Below are positions 39,641 through 46,804 of a DNA stretch of 64,000 nucleotides, one piece after another. How positions within the stretch are numbered: the first letter of the stretch is position 1; every line of letters starts with the position of its first letter. Source of the stretch: Hymenobacter armeniacus. Lineage in GTDB: Bacteria > Bacteroidota > Bacteroidia > Cytophagales > Hymenobacteraceae. The stretch spans positions 1-64,000 of the forward strand of contig NZ_JACXAC010000004.1 in NCBI RefSeq assembly GCF_014699055.1. The letters run 5' to 3'. The position numbers and the translations under genes were made by a program. Below the pieces are notes generated by a model. That model ran no database searches. It saw only the letters and a list, made by a program, of their open reading frames with translations, and had not been told where the DNA came from.

Positions 39641-40108
39641 GGCCGAGCTGCGGCTGGCGGTGAGGCGCGGCGCCACGGGCGCGGCCGCTTGGTCGGGCAG
39701 CACGTCGTCGGCCCCGAACGCAAACCAGGTGGCCGCGCTCACGCCGGCAGCCGGTAACCCAGGCCGGCGAGGGAAGGAGTAGACAAGGTCATTTTTTGCA
39801 GCATAGAAAGGCGAAGGTGTTGGGGCAAAGCCCGGCCCGCACAAGGCGTACTGCAAAGGGGAGGCACCCCGCCGCCAAAAGGTTGCAAGCAGGGTGCAAA
39901 CCGTTTGGGTTATCGAGCAAAGCAGCGTTCGGTACCAATCCATGCCCGAATATATTTCGCAGAGCGCCAACAACCTTTCCCCGGCTTAAAGGGTATTAAA
40001 TGTACCTACATTAAATAGTGGGCCTGTATAAGCTTATTTTCACTCGGCCCCGTACCTATGGTTCTGTAGTCTTTTCTTCTTTTTCTTAACCCTTAATAAC
40101 TTCCTCAC
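39641..40108. other. Intergenic region with operator-like palindrome
   Basis: This region between the divergent sigma factor and wrbA genes contains no confident gene, although the sigma frame could extend into its left part. At 39995-40016 ATTTAATGTAGGTACATTTAAT-like sequence forms a near-palindrome (TTAAATGTA, 2 bases, TACATTAAA). It could be an operator for wrbA. No exact TAnnTTTG was found. Confidence 0.4.
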
Positions 40109-40723
40109 ATGAAGACTCTTGTGCTGTTCTATTCCACCTATGGCCACGTCTGGAAGCTGGCCGAAGCCGTGGCCGAAGGCGCCCGCCAAGTGGCCGGCAA
40201 CGACGTAGTGGTGAAGCGCGTGCCCGAAACCCTGCCCCAAGCCATTCTCGACCAGATAGGGGCCACGGGTGCGCAGCAGGCCTTCGCCCACGTGCCCGTG
40301 GCCACGCCCGAGGAACTGGCCGAATACGATGCCATTATCTTCGGCACGCCCACGCGCTACGGCAACATGTGCGGCCAGATGCAGGCCTACCTCGACAGCA
40401 CCGGCGGCCTGTGGGCCAAGGGCGCGCTGGTGGGCAAAGTGGGCGGGGCGTTTGTGAGCACGGCCACCCAGCACGGCGGCCAGGAAACCACCATTCGGGC
40501 GGTGCACACCGCGCTGCTGCACCACGGCTTCATTCTGGTGGGCCTGCCGTATGCCTGGCAGGGCCAGATGGGTCACCACGAAGTGACCGGCGGCACGCCC
40601 TACGGCGCCAGCACCGTGGCCGGCGGCCAGGGCGAGCGCCAGCCCAGCGAAAACGAGCTCGAAGGCGCCCGCTTTCAGGGCAAGCACACGGCCGAAATCG
40701 CCAGCAAACTGGCCGCGAAGTAG
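40109..40723 (+). CDS. wrbA: NAD(P)H:quinone oxidoreductase, WrbA type
   Basis: This 204-residue flavodoxin-like protein matches WrbA, an FMN-dependent quinone reductase that carries out two-electron reduction of quinones and limits redox cycling. The FMN phosphate loop is [19 protein letters not shown]; the flavin contacts [13 protein letters not shown] and [12 protein letters not shown] and the family segment [39 protein letters not shown] are all present. Length is normal. The gene stands alone and is followed by a strong terminator. Confidence 0.95.
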   Translation: MKTLVLFYSTYGHVWKLAEAVAEGARQVAGNDVVVKRVPETLPQAILDQIGATGAQQAFAHVPVATPEELAEYDAIIFGTPTRYGNMCGQMQAYLDSTGGLWAKGALVGKVGGAFVSTATQHGGQETTIRAVHTALLHHGFILVGLPYAWQGQMGHHEVTGGTPYGASTVAGGQGERQPSENELEGARFQGKHTAEIASKLAAK

Positions 40724-40738
40724 GCAAGCGTGCTACCT

Positions 40739-40906
40739 GTCGTTGCGAGCGCAGCGCGGTAATCCGTTCTCGCTGAGTGACTAGTATAGCAATGTAAAAA
40801 GTCCCGGCACTGTGCAGTGCCGGGGCTTTTTTATGACTTTAGCGCGCCTCAGGATTGGTCGCACGGAGAGGACGGACTGCCACGGGCTGCGCCCTCGCAA
40901 TGACGG
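40739..40906. repeat. Imperfect inverted repeat around the wrbA terminator
   Basis: The segments near 40742-40768 (TTGCGAGCGCAGC) and 40876-40905 (GGGCTGCGCCCTCGCAA) are imperfect inverted copies flanking the terminator. They resemble a further dispersed GC-rich repeat type, but with several mismatches. Confidence 0.45.
40797..40832. terminator. Terminator after wrbA
   Basis: Perfect stem CCCGGCACTG (40803-40812), 2-base loop, CAGTGCCGGG (40815-40824), then T x6; an A-run precedes the stem, so it could also stop the convergent LytTR transcript. Confidence 0.88.
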
Positions 40907-40926
40907 GTGGCGCCCGCACAGGCGCC

Positions 40927-41682
40927 CTACAGCTGGTTGTGGGCCCGAATCAGTTCTGCAAACGACTCGCGGTAGGTGTCGCCCACGGGCAGCAGGCGGC
41001 CTGCCACCTGCACCTTGCCGCGCTCTACGTGCTCGATGCGGCTAAGGGCCACCAGAAACGACTTGTGAATGCGCGCAAACCGCTCGGGCGGCAGCACTTC
41101 CTCCACCCGGCGGAAGGATTGCAGCGTCAGGATTTTGCCGGCGCTGGCCGTGTGCAGCAGCAGGTATTCCTTCATGCCTTCGATGTAGAGAATGTCATCG
41201 AACGCCACGCGCTGCAGCCGGTGTTCGTTTTTGACGAACATGGCATCGGCCGGAGCCGGGGCAGCGGCGGGGACGCTGGCTTCGGGAGCGGCGGGGGCTG
41301 CCGGCCCGGCAACGCTGTTGGGAAGGGACTGTCGCACCTTGCTTACGGCCTGTAGAAAGCGGTCGAAAGCAATGGGCTTGAGCAGGTAGTCGGCCGCGTT
41401 CAGGGTGTAGCTCTGCACCGCGTACTGGTCGTAAGCGGTGGTGAAAACGATGCGCGGGGCGGGCGTGGGCAACAGCTGCACCAGCTGCAGGCCGGTGAGG
41501 CGCGGCATGTGAATGTCCATGAACACCACATCCACGGGGTTGTCCTGCAAAAACGCCAGGCCGGCCAACGCATCGTGAAACTGCCCGCGCAGCTCCAAAA
41601 ACGGCACTTGCGCGCAGTAGTCGGCCAGCAGGTCGAGGGCCAGCGGTTCGTCGTCGAGGATGGCGCAGGTCAGGCGTTGCAT
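40927..41682 (-). CDS. LytTR-family response regulator
   Basis: This 251-residue regulator has a receiver domain (CAILDDEPLALDLL; Asp in VVFMDIHMPRLTGLQL; TTAYDQYAV; LKPIAFDRF), an Ala/Pro-rich linker (residues about 125-150), and a LytTR DNA-binding domain (DDILYIEGMKEYLLLHT, FARIHKSFLVALSRIEHVERGKV). Its kinase gene lies upstream on the same strand, separated by 241 bases that carry a nested repeat. It is the second LytS/LytTR pair in the window and is in the opposite gene order to the first. Confidence 0.92.
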   Translation of the reverse strand: MQRLTCAILDDEPLALDLLADYCAQVPFLELRGQFHDALAGLAFLQDNPVDVVFMDIHMPRLTGLQLVQLLPTPAPRIVFTTAYDQYAVQSYTLNAADYLLKPIAFDRFLQAVSKVRQSLPNSVAGPAAPAAPEASVPAAAPAPADAMFVKNEHRLQRVAFDDILYIEGMKEYLLLHTASAGKILTLQSFRRVEEVLPPERFARIHKSFLVALSRIEHVERGKVQVAGRLLPVGDTYRESFAELIRAHNQL

Positions 41683-41724
41683 GTGGGGTAGGCGGGTTTA
41701 GTATCGGTTGGTTTGGGTATTGTA

Positions 41725-41877
41725 AAAGAACGTCATGCCGAGCGCAGCCGAGGCATCTCGCGTGCTTCGTGCAGCGGGGCGCCTCACCCCCAGCCCCTCT
41801 CCCAAGGGAGAGGGGAGCCGGACGATTGAGTTAGTTCAGCACGCGGGATGTCTCAATCGTCCGGCATGACGTTCTTT
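41725..41877. repeat. Composite nested palindrome between kinase and regulator genes
   Basis: Outer arms 41725-41740 and 41862-41877 (AAAGAACGTCATGCCG and complement) are perfect. Inside are an arm pair CCGGACGATTGAG (41818-41830) and CTCAATCGTCCGG (41852-41864), a copy of the GCATCTCGCG-type repeat and a half copy (41778-41816) of the repeat seen at 7741. Several repeat families have therefore stacked up in one spot. Confidence 0.8.
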
Positions 41878-41880
41878 CTG

Positions 41881-41936
41881 CTCACTGCTCACTGCTCACT
41901 GCTCACTGCTCACTGCTCACTGCTCACTGCTCACTG
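41881..41936. repeat. Tandem heptanucleotide repeat, CTCACTG x 8
   Basis: Eight perfect head-to-tail copies of a 7-base unit run from 41881 to 41936. The right end overlaps the last codons and stop (41924-41926) of the sensor kinase gene on the minus strand, which reads AGT GAG CAG TGA through the repeat. Confidence 0.95.
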
Positions 41937-43099
41937 CCAAGCTGCAGCACCAGCTCCACGGCGTACTCGCCGGGCAGGGTGCGAATGTGCAGCTCGTGGC
42001 GCTCCGGGTACAGCAGCGCCAGGCGGCGGCGCAGGTTGTGCAGGCCGAGGCCGCCGGGCTGGCGCGGCAGGTCGGCGATGGCGGCCACGTAGTTGTGCAC
42101 CGAGAAGCGCAGCTCGGAGCCTTCCACTTCCAGCTCCATCCGGATGGCTTCGGGGCGGGCAGCAAGGTCGCCGTGCTTGAAGGCGTTTTCGACCAGTGGC
42201 AGCAGCAGGAGCGGGGCCACCGGCGGGGCCGCCTCGATGGCGCCGTGGGTGGTGAATACGATGGCGGTTTCGGCCTCGGCGGCGGGCAGGCGCAGGCGCT
42301 GCAACTCCAGGAAGCTGCGCAGGTGCGTGAGCTCCTGGGCGAGGCTCACGGCGTCGGCGCCGCTGTCGTAGAGCAGGTAGCGCATGCTCTCGGCCAGGCG
42401 CAGCACGGCTTCCGGGGCGCGGTCCGATTTGCGGCTGGTGAGCGAGTAGATGTTGTTGAGGGTATTAAACAGAAAGTGCGGGTTAATCTGGGTTTTGAGC
42501 ATGCCCAACTCCGTTAGCAGGTGCTGGCGCTCCAGCTCGCGGCGGTTGCGCTGGCCCTGCAGGTACTCAATGGTCATGCGCACGCCCGAGCTGGCCACCA
42601 GCGTGAGCAGGCCGCCCAGCAGCAGCCCTATCCACAGCGAGCCCGTGTAGGCGGCCAGCCCGGGCTGGTGGCCGTTCATCAGCCAGTACACCGCATTGGA
42701 TGCGGCGATGCGCAGCAGCCCAAATACCCCGGCCGAGGCCAGCGCCAGCGCCAGGTACGTGGCCAGCCGCCCCTGCGGCAGCGTGCGCGGAAACAGCGTC
42801 ACCCAGTTCCAGTAGAACAAGGCCGCCGTGAACCCATCCAGCACGGCGTTGCGCACAAACCACACCGCATCGAGCTTCACGGTGCTTTTGGGGCTGAGGC
42901 GAATGGCGTAATACAATAGGGCATCGATGCCCAGCAGCACCGCCACCAGCAGCAGGTGTACCCACCACGGCACGGGCGTGTGGTCGTGCACCCGCGGCCA
43001 CCACCGGAAGCCGGCCGAAGCGCGCGCGCGGACACGGGCCGGCTGCTCAGGAGCGGCAGCGGAAACAACAGCGGCGGGCGAAAGAAGAGAATTTTCCAC
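41924..43099 (-). CDS. LytS-type sensor histidine kinase
   Basis: This kinase (391 residues from GTG 43099) has four membrane helices (starting WWVHLLLVAVLLGIDALLYYAI), a coiled-coil stretch, the phospho-acceptor motif TQINPHFLFNTLNNIYSLTS and an ATPase domain with PLVENAFKHGD and GGLGLHNLRRRLALLYPERH. Upstream in-frame codons reach an ATG at 43213 but look non-coding; GTG 43099 is preceded by a TACCTTTC promoter variant. The C-terminus (GSEQ-stop) is encoded by the heptanucleotide repeat. It pairs with the LytTR regulator downstream. Confidence 0.85.
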   Translation of the reverse strand: MENSLLSPAAVVSAAAPEQPARVRARASAGFRWWPRVHDHTPVPWWVHLLLVAVLLGIDALLYYAIRLSPKSTVKLDAVWFVRNAVLDGFTAALFYWNWVTLFPRTLPQGRLATYLALALASAGVFGLLRIAASNAVYWLMNGHQPGLAAYTGSLWIGLLLGGLLTLVASSGVRMTIEYLQGQRNRRELERQHLLTELGMLKTQINPHFLFNTLNNIYSLTSRKSDRAPEAVLRLAESMRYLLYDSGADAVSLAQELTHLRSFLELQRLRLPAAEAETAIVFTTHGAIEAAPPVAPLLLLPLVENAFKHGDLAARPEAIRMELEVEGSELRFSVHNYVAAIADLPRQPGGLGLHNLRRRLALLYPERHELHIRTLPGEYAVELVLQLGSEQ

Positions 43100-43295
43100 G
43101 TCGAAAGGTAGGAAATGCGGCAATGGCGCCCGGCCCGGTTTCAACCAACGCCCCGCCCGGCCCGCCCAACGCCGGCCGCCGGTACACCAACCCGCTGCCG
43201 CAACCCAAGGCACCCGTTGGTGGAACCCAAAGCCGGATTGACGGGCAAAAAAGCGGTGTTGCCGGAAGCCGCACCGGGATTGGTTGAATAGTGGT

Positions 43296-43324
43296 TTGCC
43301 GATGTTTTGGCGGGTCTAGGTTTG
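43296..43324 (+). promoter_or_regulatory. Predicted promoter of the serine hydrolase gene
   Basis: TTG (43296-43298), 18 bases, TAGGTTTG (43317-43324): both Bacteroidota promoter elements with acceptable spacing, about 50 bases before the ATG. Confidence 0.65.
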
Positions 43325-43375
43325 CCTCAGATTTCACCAGTCGCTCACTTCCTCGCCACTCTCACTGCTTTTGCC

Positions 43376-44809
43376 ATGAAAAAAACCTTCTACCTCCATG
43401 TGGCCCGTTCCGGCGTGTTCTTCCTTGGGTTGCTGGGGGCTGCCGGCGTGCTGGCCCAGCCCACCGCTCACGCCCAACCGGCCACCGCCGCTGCCCCCGC
43501 CCCCGCGCTGGCGCAGCAGCTCGACGACTTCGTGCGGCAGTACGAAAAAAGCGGCCGGTTTTCGGGCACGGCGCTGGTGGCCGGCCACGGCAACATCCTC
43601 CTGCAGAAAGGCTACGGCCTGGCCAACCGGGAGCAGAACCGCGCCAACTCCGCCGACACCAAATTCCGCATCGGCTCGCTCACCAAGCAATTTACGGCCG
43701 CGCTGGTGCTGCAATTGGTGGATAAAGGCCGGCTCAGGCTCGACGGCCACGTGGCCGACTACCTGCCCGACTACCCCCAGCCGGCCGGCGGCCAAATCAC
43801 CCTGCACCAGCTGCTGACGCACACCGCCGGCCTGCCCAACTACACGGCCCAGCCCAACTTTGCCTCCGCCGTGATGCGCACGCCCCACACGCCCACGCAG
43901 CTGGTGGCGCTGTTTTCGACGCTGCCGCTGGAGTTTGCGCCCGGCACCCAGTACCACTACAGCAATTCCAACTACGTGCTGCTGGGCGCCATCATCGAGA
44001 AAGTGACCGGCAAGCCCTACGCGCAGGTTTTTCAGGACAACATTGCGGGCCCGCTTAAGCTCAAAGCCACGTCCGTCGATGTGTGGGAGCCCGCCGACGC
44101 CCGCCGCGCCGCCGGCTACGAAACCTCCCCCAACGGCCTCGTGCCCGCCCCGGCCCTCGACATGACGGTGCCGTATGCGGCGGGCGCCATCACCTCCACC
44201 GCCCCCGACCTCTACCGCTGGAGCCAGGCCCTCGATGGCAACCGGGTGCTCTCCCCGGCCAGCAAAAAACTGCTCTTCACGCCCCTAAAAAACCACTACG
44301 CCTGCGGCTGGATAGTGTACAAAGCCAAAATCGGGGCCGAAGCCGACAGCACCCTGACGCAGGAGCACAACGGCCGCATCAACGGCTTCAGCTCCTACCT
44401 GGTGCGCGTGCCGCAACGCCAGCAGGTGATTGTGCTGCTCGACAACCACGGCGGCGAAGCGCTGGCCGAGCTGCGCCAGGGGCTGCTGCGCATTCTGCAC
44501 CATCAGCCGGCCGTGGCGGCCCCGGTGCCCAGCGCCCCCGTGGCCGTCGACCAGGCCACGCTGGGCACCTACGTGGGCGTGTACGAGCTGGCGCCCACTT
44601 TCCGCATCACCGTGCGCCAGCGCGACGGCCGCCTGTTTATGCAGGCCACCGGGCAGTCGGAGTTCGAAACCGAGGCCGTGTCGCCGGTGCTGTTTGCCGT
44701 CAAGGGCGTGCCCGCGCAGGTAGAGTTTGCCAAGAATGCCACGGGCCAGGTGGCGCGGCTCATCCTGCACCAGAACGGCCACGCCCAGCCCGGCGCCAAA
44801 ATAGAATAG
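43376..44809 (+). CDS. Secreted serine hydrolase, beta-lactamase/PBP4* family
   Basis: This 477-residue protein has a signal peptide (about 1-33) and a class C beta-lactamase-like fold. The catalytic tetrad Ser101-Leu-Thr-Lys104 (IGSLTKQF), Tyr195-Ser-Asn197 and the third motif His331-Asn-Gly333 are visible. The C-terminal 80 residues (LGTYVGVYEL onward) form a lipocalin-like DUF3471-type domain common in this family. Members include D-aminopeptidases, esterases and proteins of unknown substrate; true resistance beta-lactamase activity is not implied. ATG 43376 begins the signal peptide. The ABC exporter genes follow after 69 bases. Confidence 0.88.
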   Translation: MKKTFYLHVARSGVFFLGLLGAAGVLAQPTAHAQPATAAAPAPALAQQLDDFVRQYEKSGRFSGTALVAGHGNILLQKGYGLANREQNRANSADTKFRIGSLTKQFTAALVLQLVDKGRLRLDGHVADYLPDYPQPAGGQITLHQLLTHTAGLPNYTAQPNFASAVMRTPHTPTQLVALFSTLPLEFAPGTQYHYSNSNYVLLGAIIEKVTGKPYAQVFQDNIAGPLKLKATSVDVWEPADARRAAGYETSPNGLVPAPALDMTVPYAAGAITSTAPDLYRWSQALDGNRVLSPASKKLLFTPLKNHYACGWIVYKAKIGAEADSTLTQEHNGRINGFSSYLVRVPQRQQVIVLLDNHGGEALAELRQGLLRILHHQPAVAAPVPSAPVAVDQATLGTYVGVYELAPTFRITVRQRDGRLFMQATGQSEFETEAVSPVLFAVKGVPAQVEFAKNATGQVARLILHQNGHAQPGAKIE

Positions 44810-44878
44810 CTACTTAGCTATACTAGCCACCGATTGAATTCCGTTTGCAACCGCTTTTCTCACCTTCTCCTTTCTGCA

Positions 44879-45802
44879 ATGAATACCGCTCCCCTTGTCG
44901 AAACCACTGACCTTTCGTTCCGATTTGGGGAGCGGCCCGTGCTGCACGGCCTGGGGCTGGCCGTGCCCGCCGGCAGCATCTACGGCTTCCTGGGGCCCAA
45001 CGGGGCCGGCAAAAGCACCACCCTGCGCCTGCTGCTGGGGCTGCTGCGCCCCGGCAGCGGCACGGTGCGCCTGTTTGGGCACGAGCTGGCCCGGCACCGG
45101 GTGGCCCTGCTCAGCCGCGTGGGCGCCCTCATCGAAAACCCCTCGCTCTACGACCACCTCACCGGCCACGAAAACGTGGAAGCCACCCGCCGCCTGCGCG
45201 GCCTGGCGCCCGCCCGCACCGCCGCCGTGCTGGCCCAGGTGGGCCTGAGCGCGGCCGCTCACCGCCCGGTGAAGGGCTACTCGCTGGGCATGAAGCAGCG
45301 CCTGGGCCTGGCGCTGGCCCTGCTGCCCGACCCCGACCTGCTCATCCTCGACGAGCCCACCAACGGCCTCGACCCCGCCGGCATCAGCGACCTGCGCCTC
45401 CTGCTGCGGCAGCTGCGCGAGGAGCACGGCAAAACCATTCTGCTCTCCAGCCACCTCATTGGCGAGGTGGAGAAAGTGGTGACCCACGTGGGCGTCATTC
45501 AGCAGGGACAGCTGGTGTTTCAGGGCAGCCTGGCCGAAATGCAGGCCCGCCAGCACACCCGCGCCCAACTGGTGCTCGAAACCGCCTGCGCCGCCACCTG
45601 CCGCCGCCTGCTGCCCGAGTTGCACGAGGCCACCGTGGCTGCGCCGGGTACCCTGCGCGTGCCTTTTCACTCGCGGGAGCACACCGCCGCGCTGGCCAGC
45701 GCCCTGGTGGCCGCCGGCCAGCCCGTGTTCGGCCTGCACTGCGAGCAGCCCACCCTCGAAGACACCTTTTTGCACCTCACCGAAACCACCGCTGCCCAAT
45801 GA
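44879..45802 (+). CDS. ABC transporter ATP-binding protein (BcrA/lantibiotic immunity type)
   Basis: This 307-residue ATPase has Walker A GPNGAGKST (39-47), the Q-loop region GALIENPSLYDHLTGHEN, signature YSLGMKQRLGLA (the SLGMKQR variant typical of BcrA-like exporters), Walker B LLILDEPTNGLDP and switch His (LLSSH). The ENPSLY and SLGMKQR features point to the bacitracin/lantibiotic self-protection type, although such pairs often export other amphiphiles. Its stop overlaps the permease start (ATGA). ATG 44879 is chosen over an upstream ATG at 44834 because it immediately precedes the conserved start. Confidence 0.92.
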   Translation: MNTAPLVETTDLSFRFGERPVLHGLGLAVPAGSIYGFLGPNGAGKSTTLRLLLGLLRPGSGTVRLFGHELARHRVALLSRVGALIENPSLYDHLTGHENVEATRRLRGLAPARTAAVLAQVGLSAAAHRPVKGYSLGMKQRLGLALALLPDPDLLILDEPTNGLDPAGISDLRLLLRQLREEHGKTILLSSHLIGEVEKVVTHVGVIQQGQLVFQGSLAEMQARQHTRAQLVLETACAATCRRLLPELHEATVAAPGTLRVPFHSREHTAALASALVAAGQPVFGLHCEQPTLEDTFLHLTETTAAQ

Positions 45803-46632
45803 GCCCCGCCATTGCTTCCTCTTCTCCCGCGCTGCCGGCCGTGCCGGGGCCTTTTGTGCAACTAGGACGCAGTCTCACGGCCGATGTGCTGAAGCTGCGC
45901 CGCACCCCGGCGCTGTGGCTCACGCTGGCCAGCGGCGTGCTGCCGGTGCTGCTCAACTTCTGCATTTTCTACTTCAAAGGCCACCTCATGCTAAAGCCCG
46001 GCGCCGACGGTTGGGTGAAGTACGCCAGCATGAGCTGGCAAACGGCCGCCGTGCTGCTGCCGCTGTTCGTGGTGCTGCTCACCAGCCTGGTGGTGGGCGT
46101 GGAGAACAAGGCCGAGGGCTGGAAGCACCTGTTTGCGCTGCCGGTGGGCCGCCTGCCGGTGTGGCTGAGCAAGCTCCTGATAATTCTGGGGCTGAATGCG
46201 CTGGCCCAGGTGCTGTTTGTGGCCCTACTGCTGGCCGGCGGCTACCTGCTGCAAGCGCTGCGGCCGGAGTTGCGGCTGCAGCAGTTTGCGCCGCCGTTTC
46301 ATGTGCTGGGTGTGCTGTTGGGCCGCACCTACCTGGCCACGCTGGGTATTGTGGGCGTGCAGTACGTGCTGAGCAAGTGGCAGTCGGGCTTTGTGCTGCC
46401 GGTGGCGGCGGGCATGGCGGGCTGGGTGGCCGGGCTCACCCTCATGCGCTGGGAGCACGTGGGCTGGATTCCCTACGCCGGCCCCTTCCTCACGCTCACC
46501 ACTACGCCCTTCAAGGCCGTGCCGGGGCTGGTGGTGCCCGCCGTGGCGCCGCACGAGTGGTACCAGCTGCTGTGGTTTGGCGCGGCCGTGGTGCTGGGCT
46601 ATGTATTTTTGCGCTGGCGCAACTTGGCCTGA
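45799..46632 (+). CDS. ABC transporter permease (ABC-2/BcrB-like)
   Basis: This 277-residue membrane protein has six predicted helices (for example PALWLTLASGVLPVLLNFCIFYF, AVLLPLFVVLLTSLVVGVE, LLIILGLNALAQVLFVALLLAG) and the cytoplasmic ENKAEGWKHLFALPVGR loop seen in ABC-2 lantibiotic-type permeases. It overlaps the ATPase gene by four bases and forms the exporter with it. The substrate is unknown. Confidence 0.88.
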   Translation: MSPAIASSSPALPAVPGPFVQLGRSLTADVLKLRRTPALWLTLASGVLPVLLNFCIFYFKGHLMLKPGADGWVKYASMSWQTAAVLLPLFVVLLTSLVVGVENKAEGWKHLFALPVGRLPVWLSKLLIILGLNALAQVLFVALLLAGGYLLQALRPELRLQQFAPPFHVLGVLLGRTYLATLGIVGVQYVLSKWQSGFVLPVAAGMAGWVAGLTLMRWEHVGWIPYAGPFLTLTTTPFKAVPGLVVPAVAPHEWYQLLWFGAAVVLGYVFLRWRNLA

Positions 46633-46804
46633 GGCCGAAAAAGAGTCGACGCGGCGAAACCAACCGAAAATAATTCGCCGCCTTGTAATAAAACCGGCTA
46701 TTTCCTGATACACCTTCTGCCAAACGGCAGCTTATAAAATTTTTCGCCCTTGGGGCGCAGCGCTCACCTTTTTTCTGCATCCTTCGCCACACCTTTTTCT
46801 GTTG

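Noticed and set aside
39788..39790. ATG as start of the ECF sigma factor
   Set aside because: This ATG is in a different frame and meets a stop after about 17 codons, so it cannot start the sigma gene.
41881..41936. Short regular repeats that could suggest a CRISPR array
   Set aside because: The 7-base units are head to tail with no spacers, and no cas genes are present.
43376..44809. Antibiotic-resistance beta-lactamase
   Set aside because: The SxxK, YSN and HNG motifs and the C-terminal lipocalin-like domain match the broad serine hydrolase family, not dedicated class C enzymes; resistance cannot be claimed.
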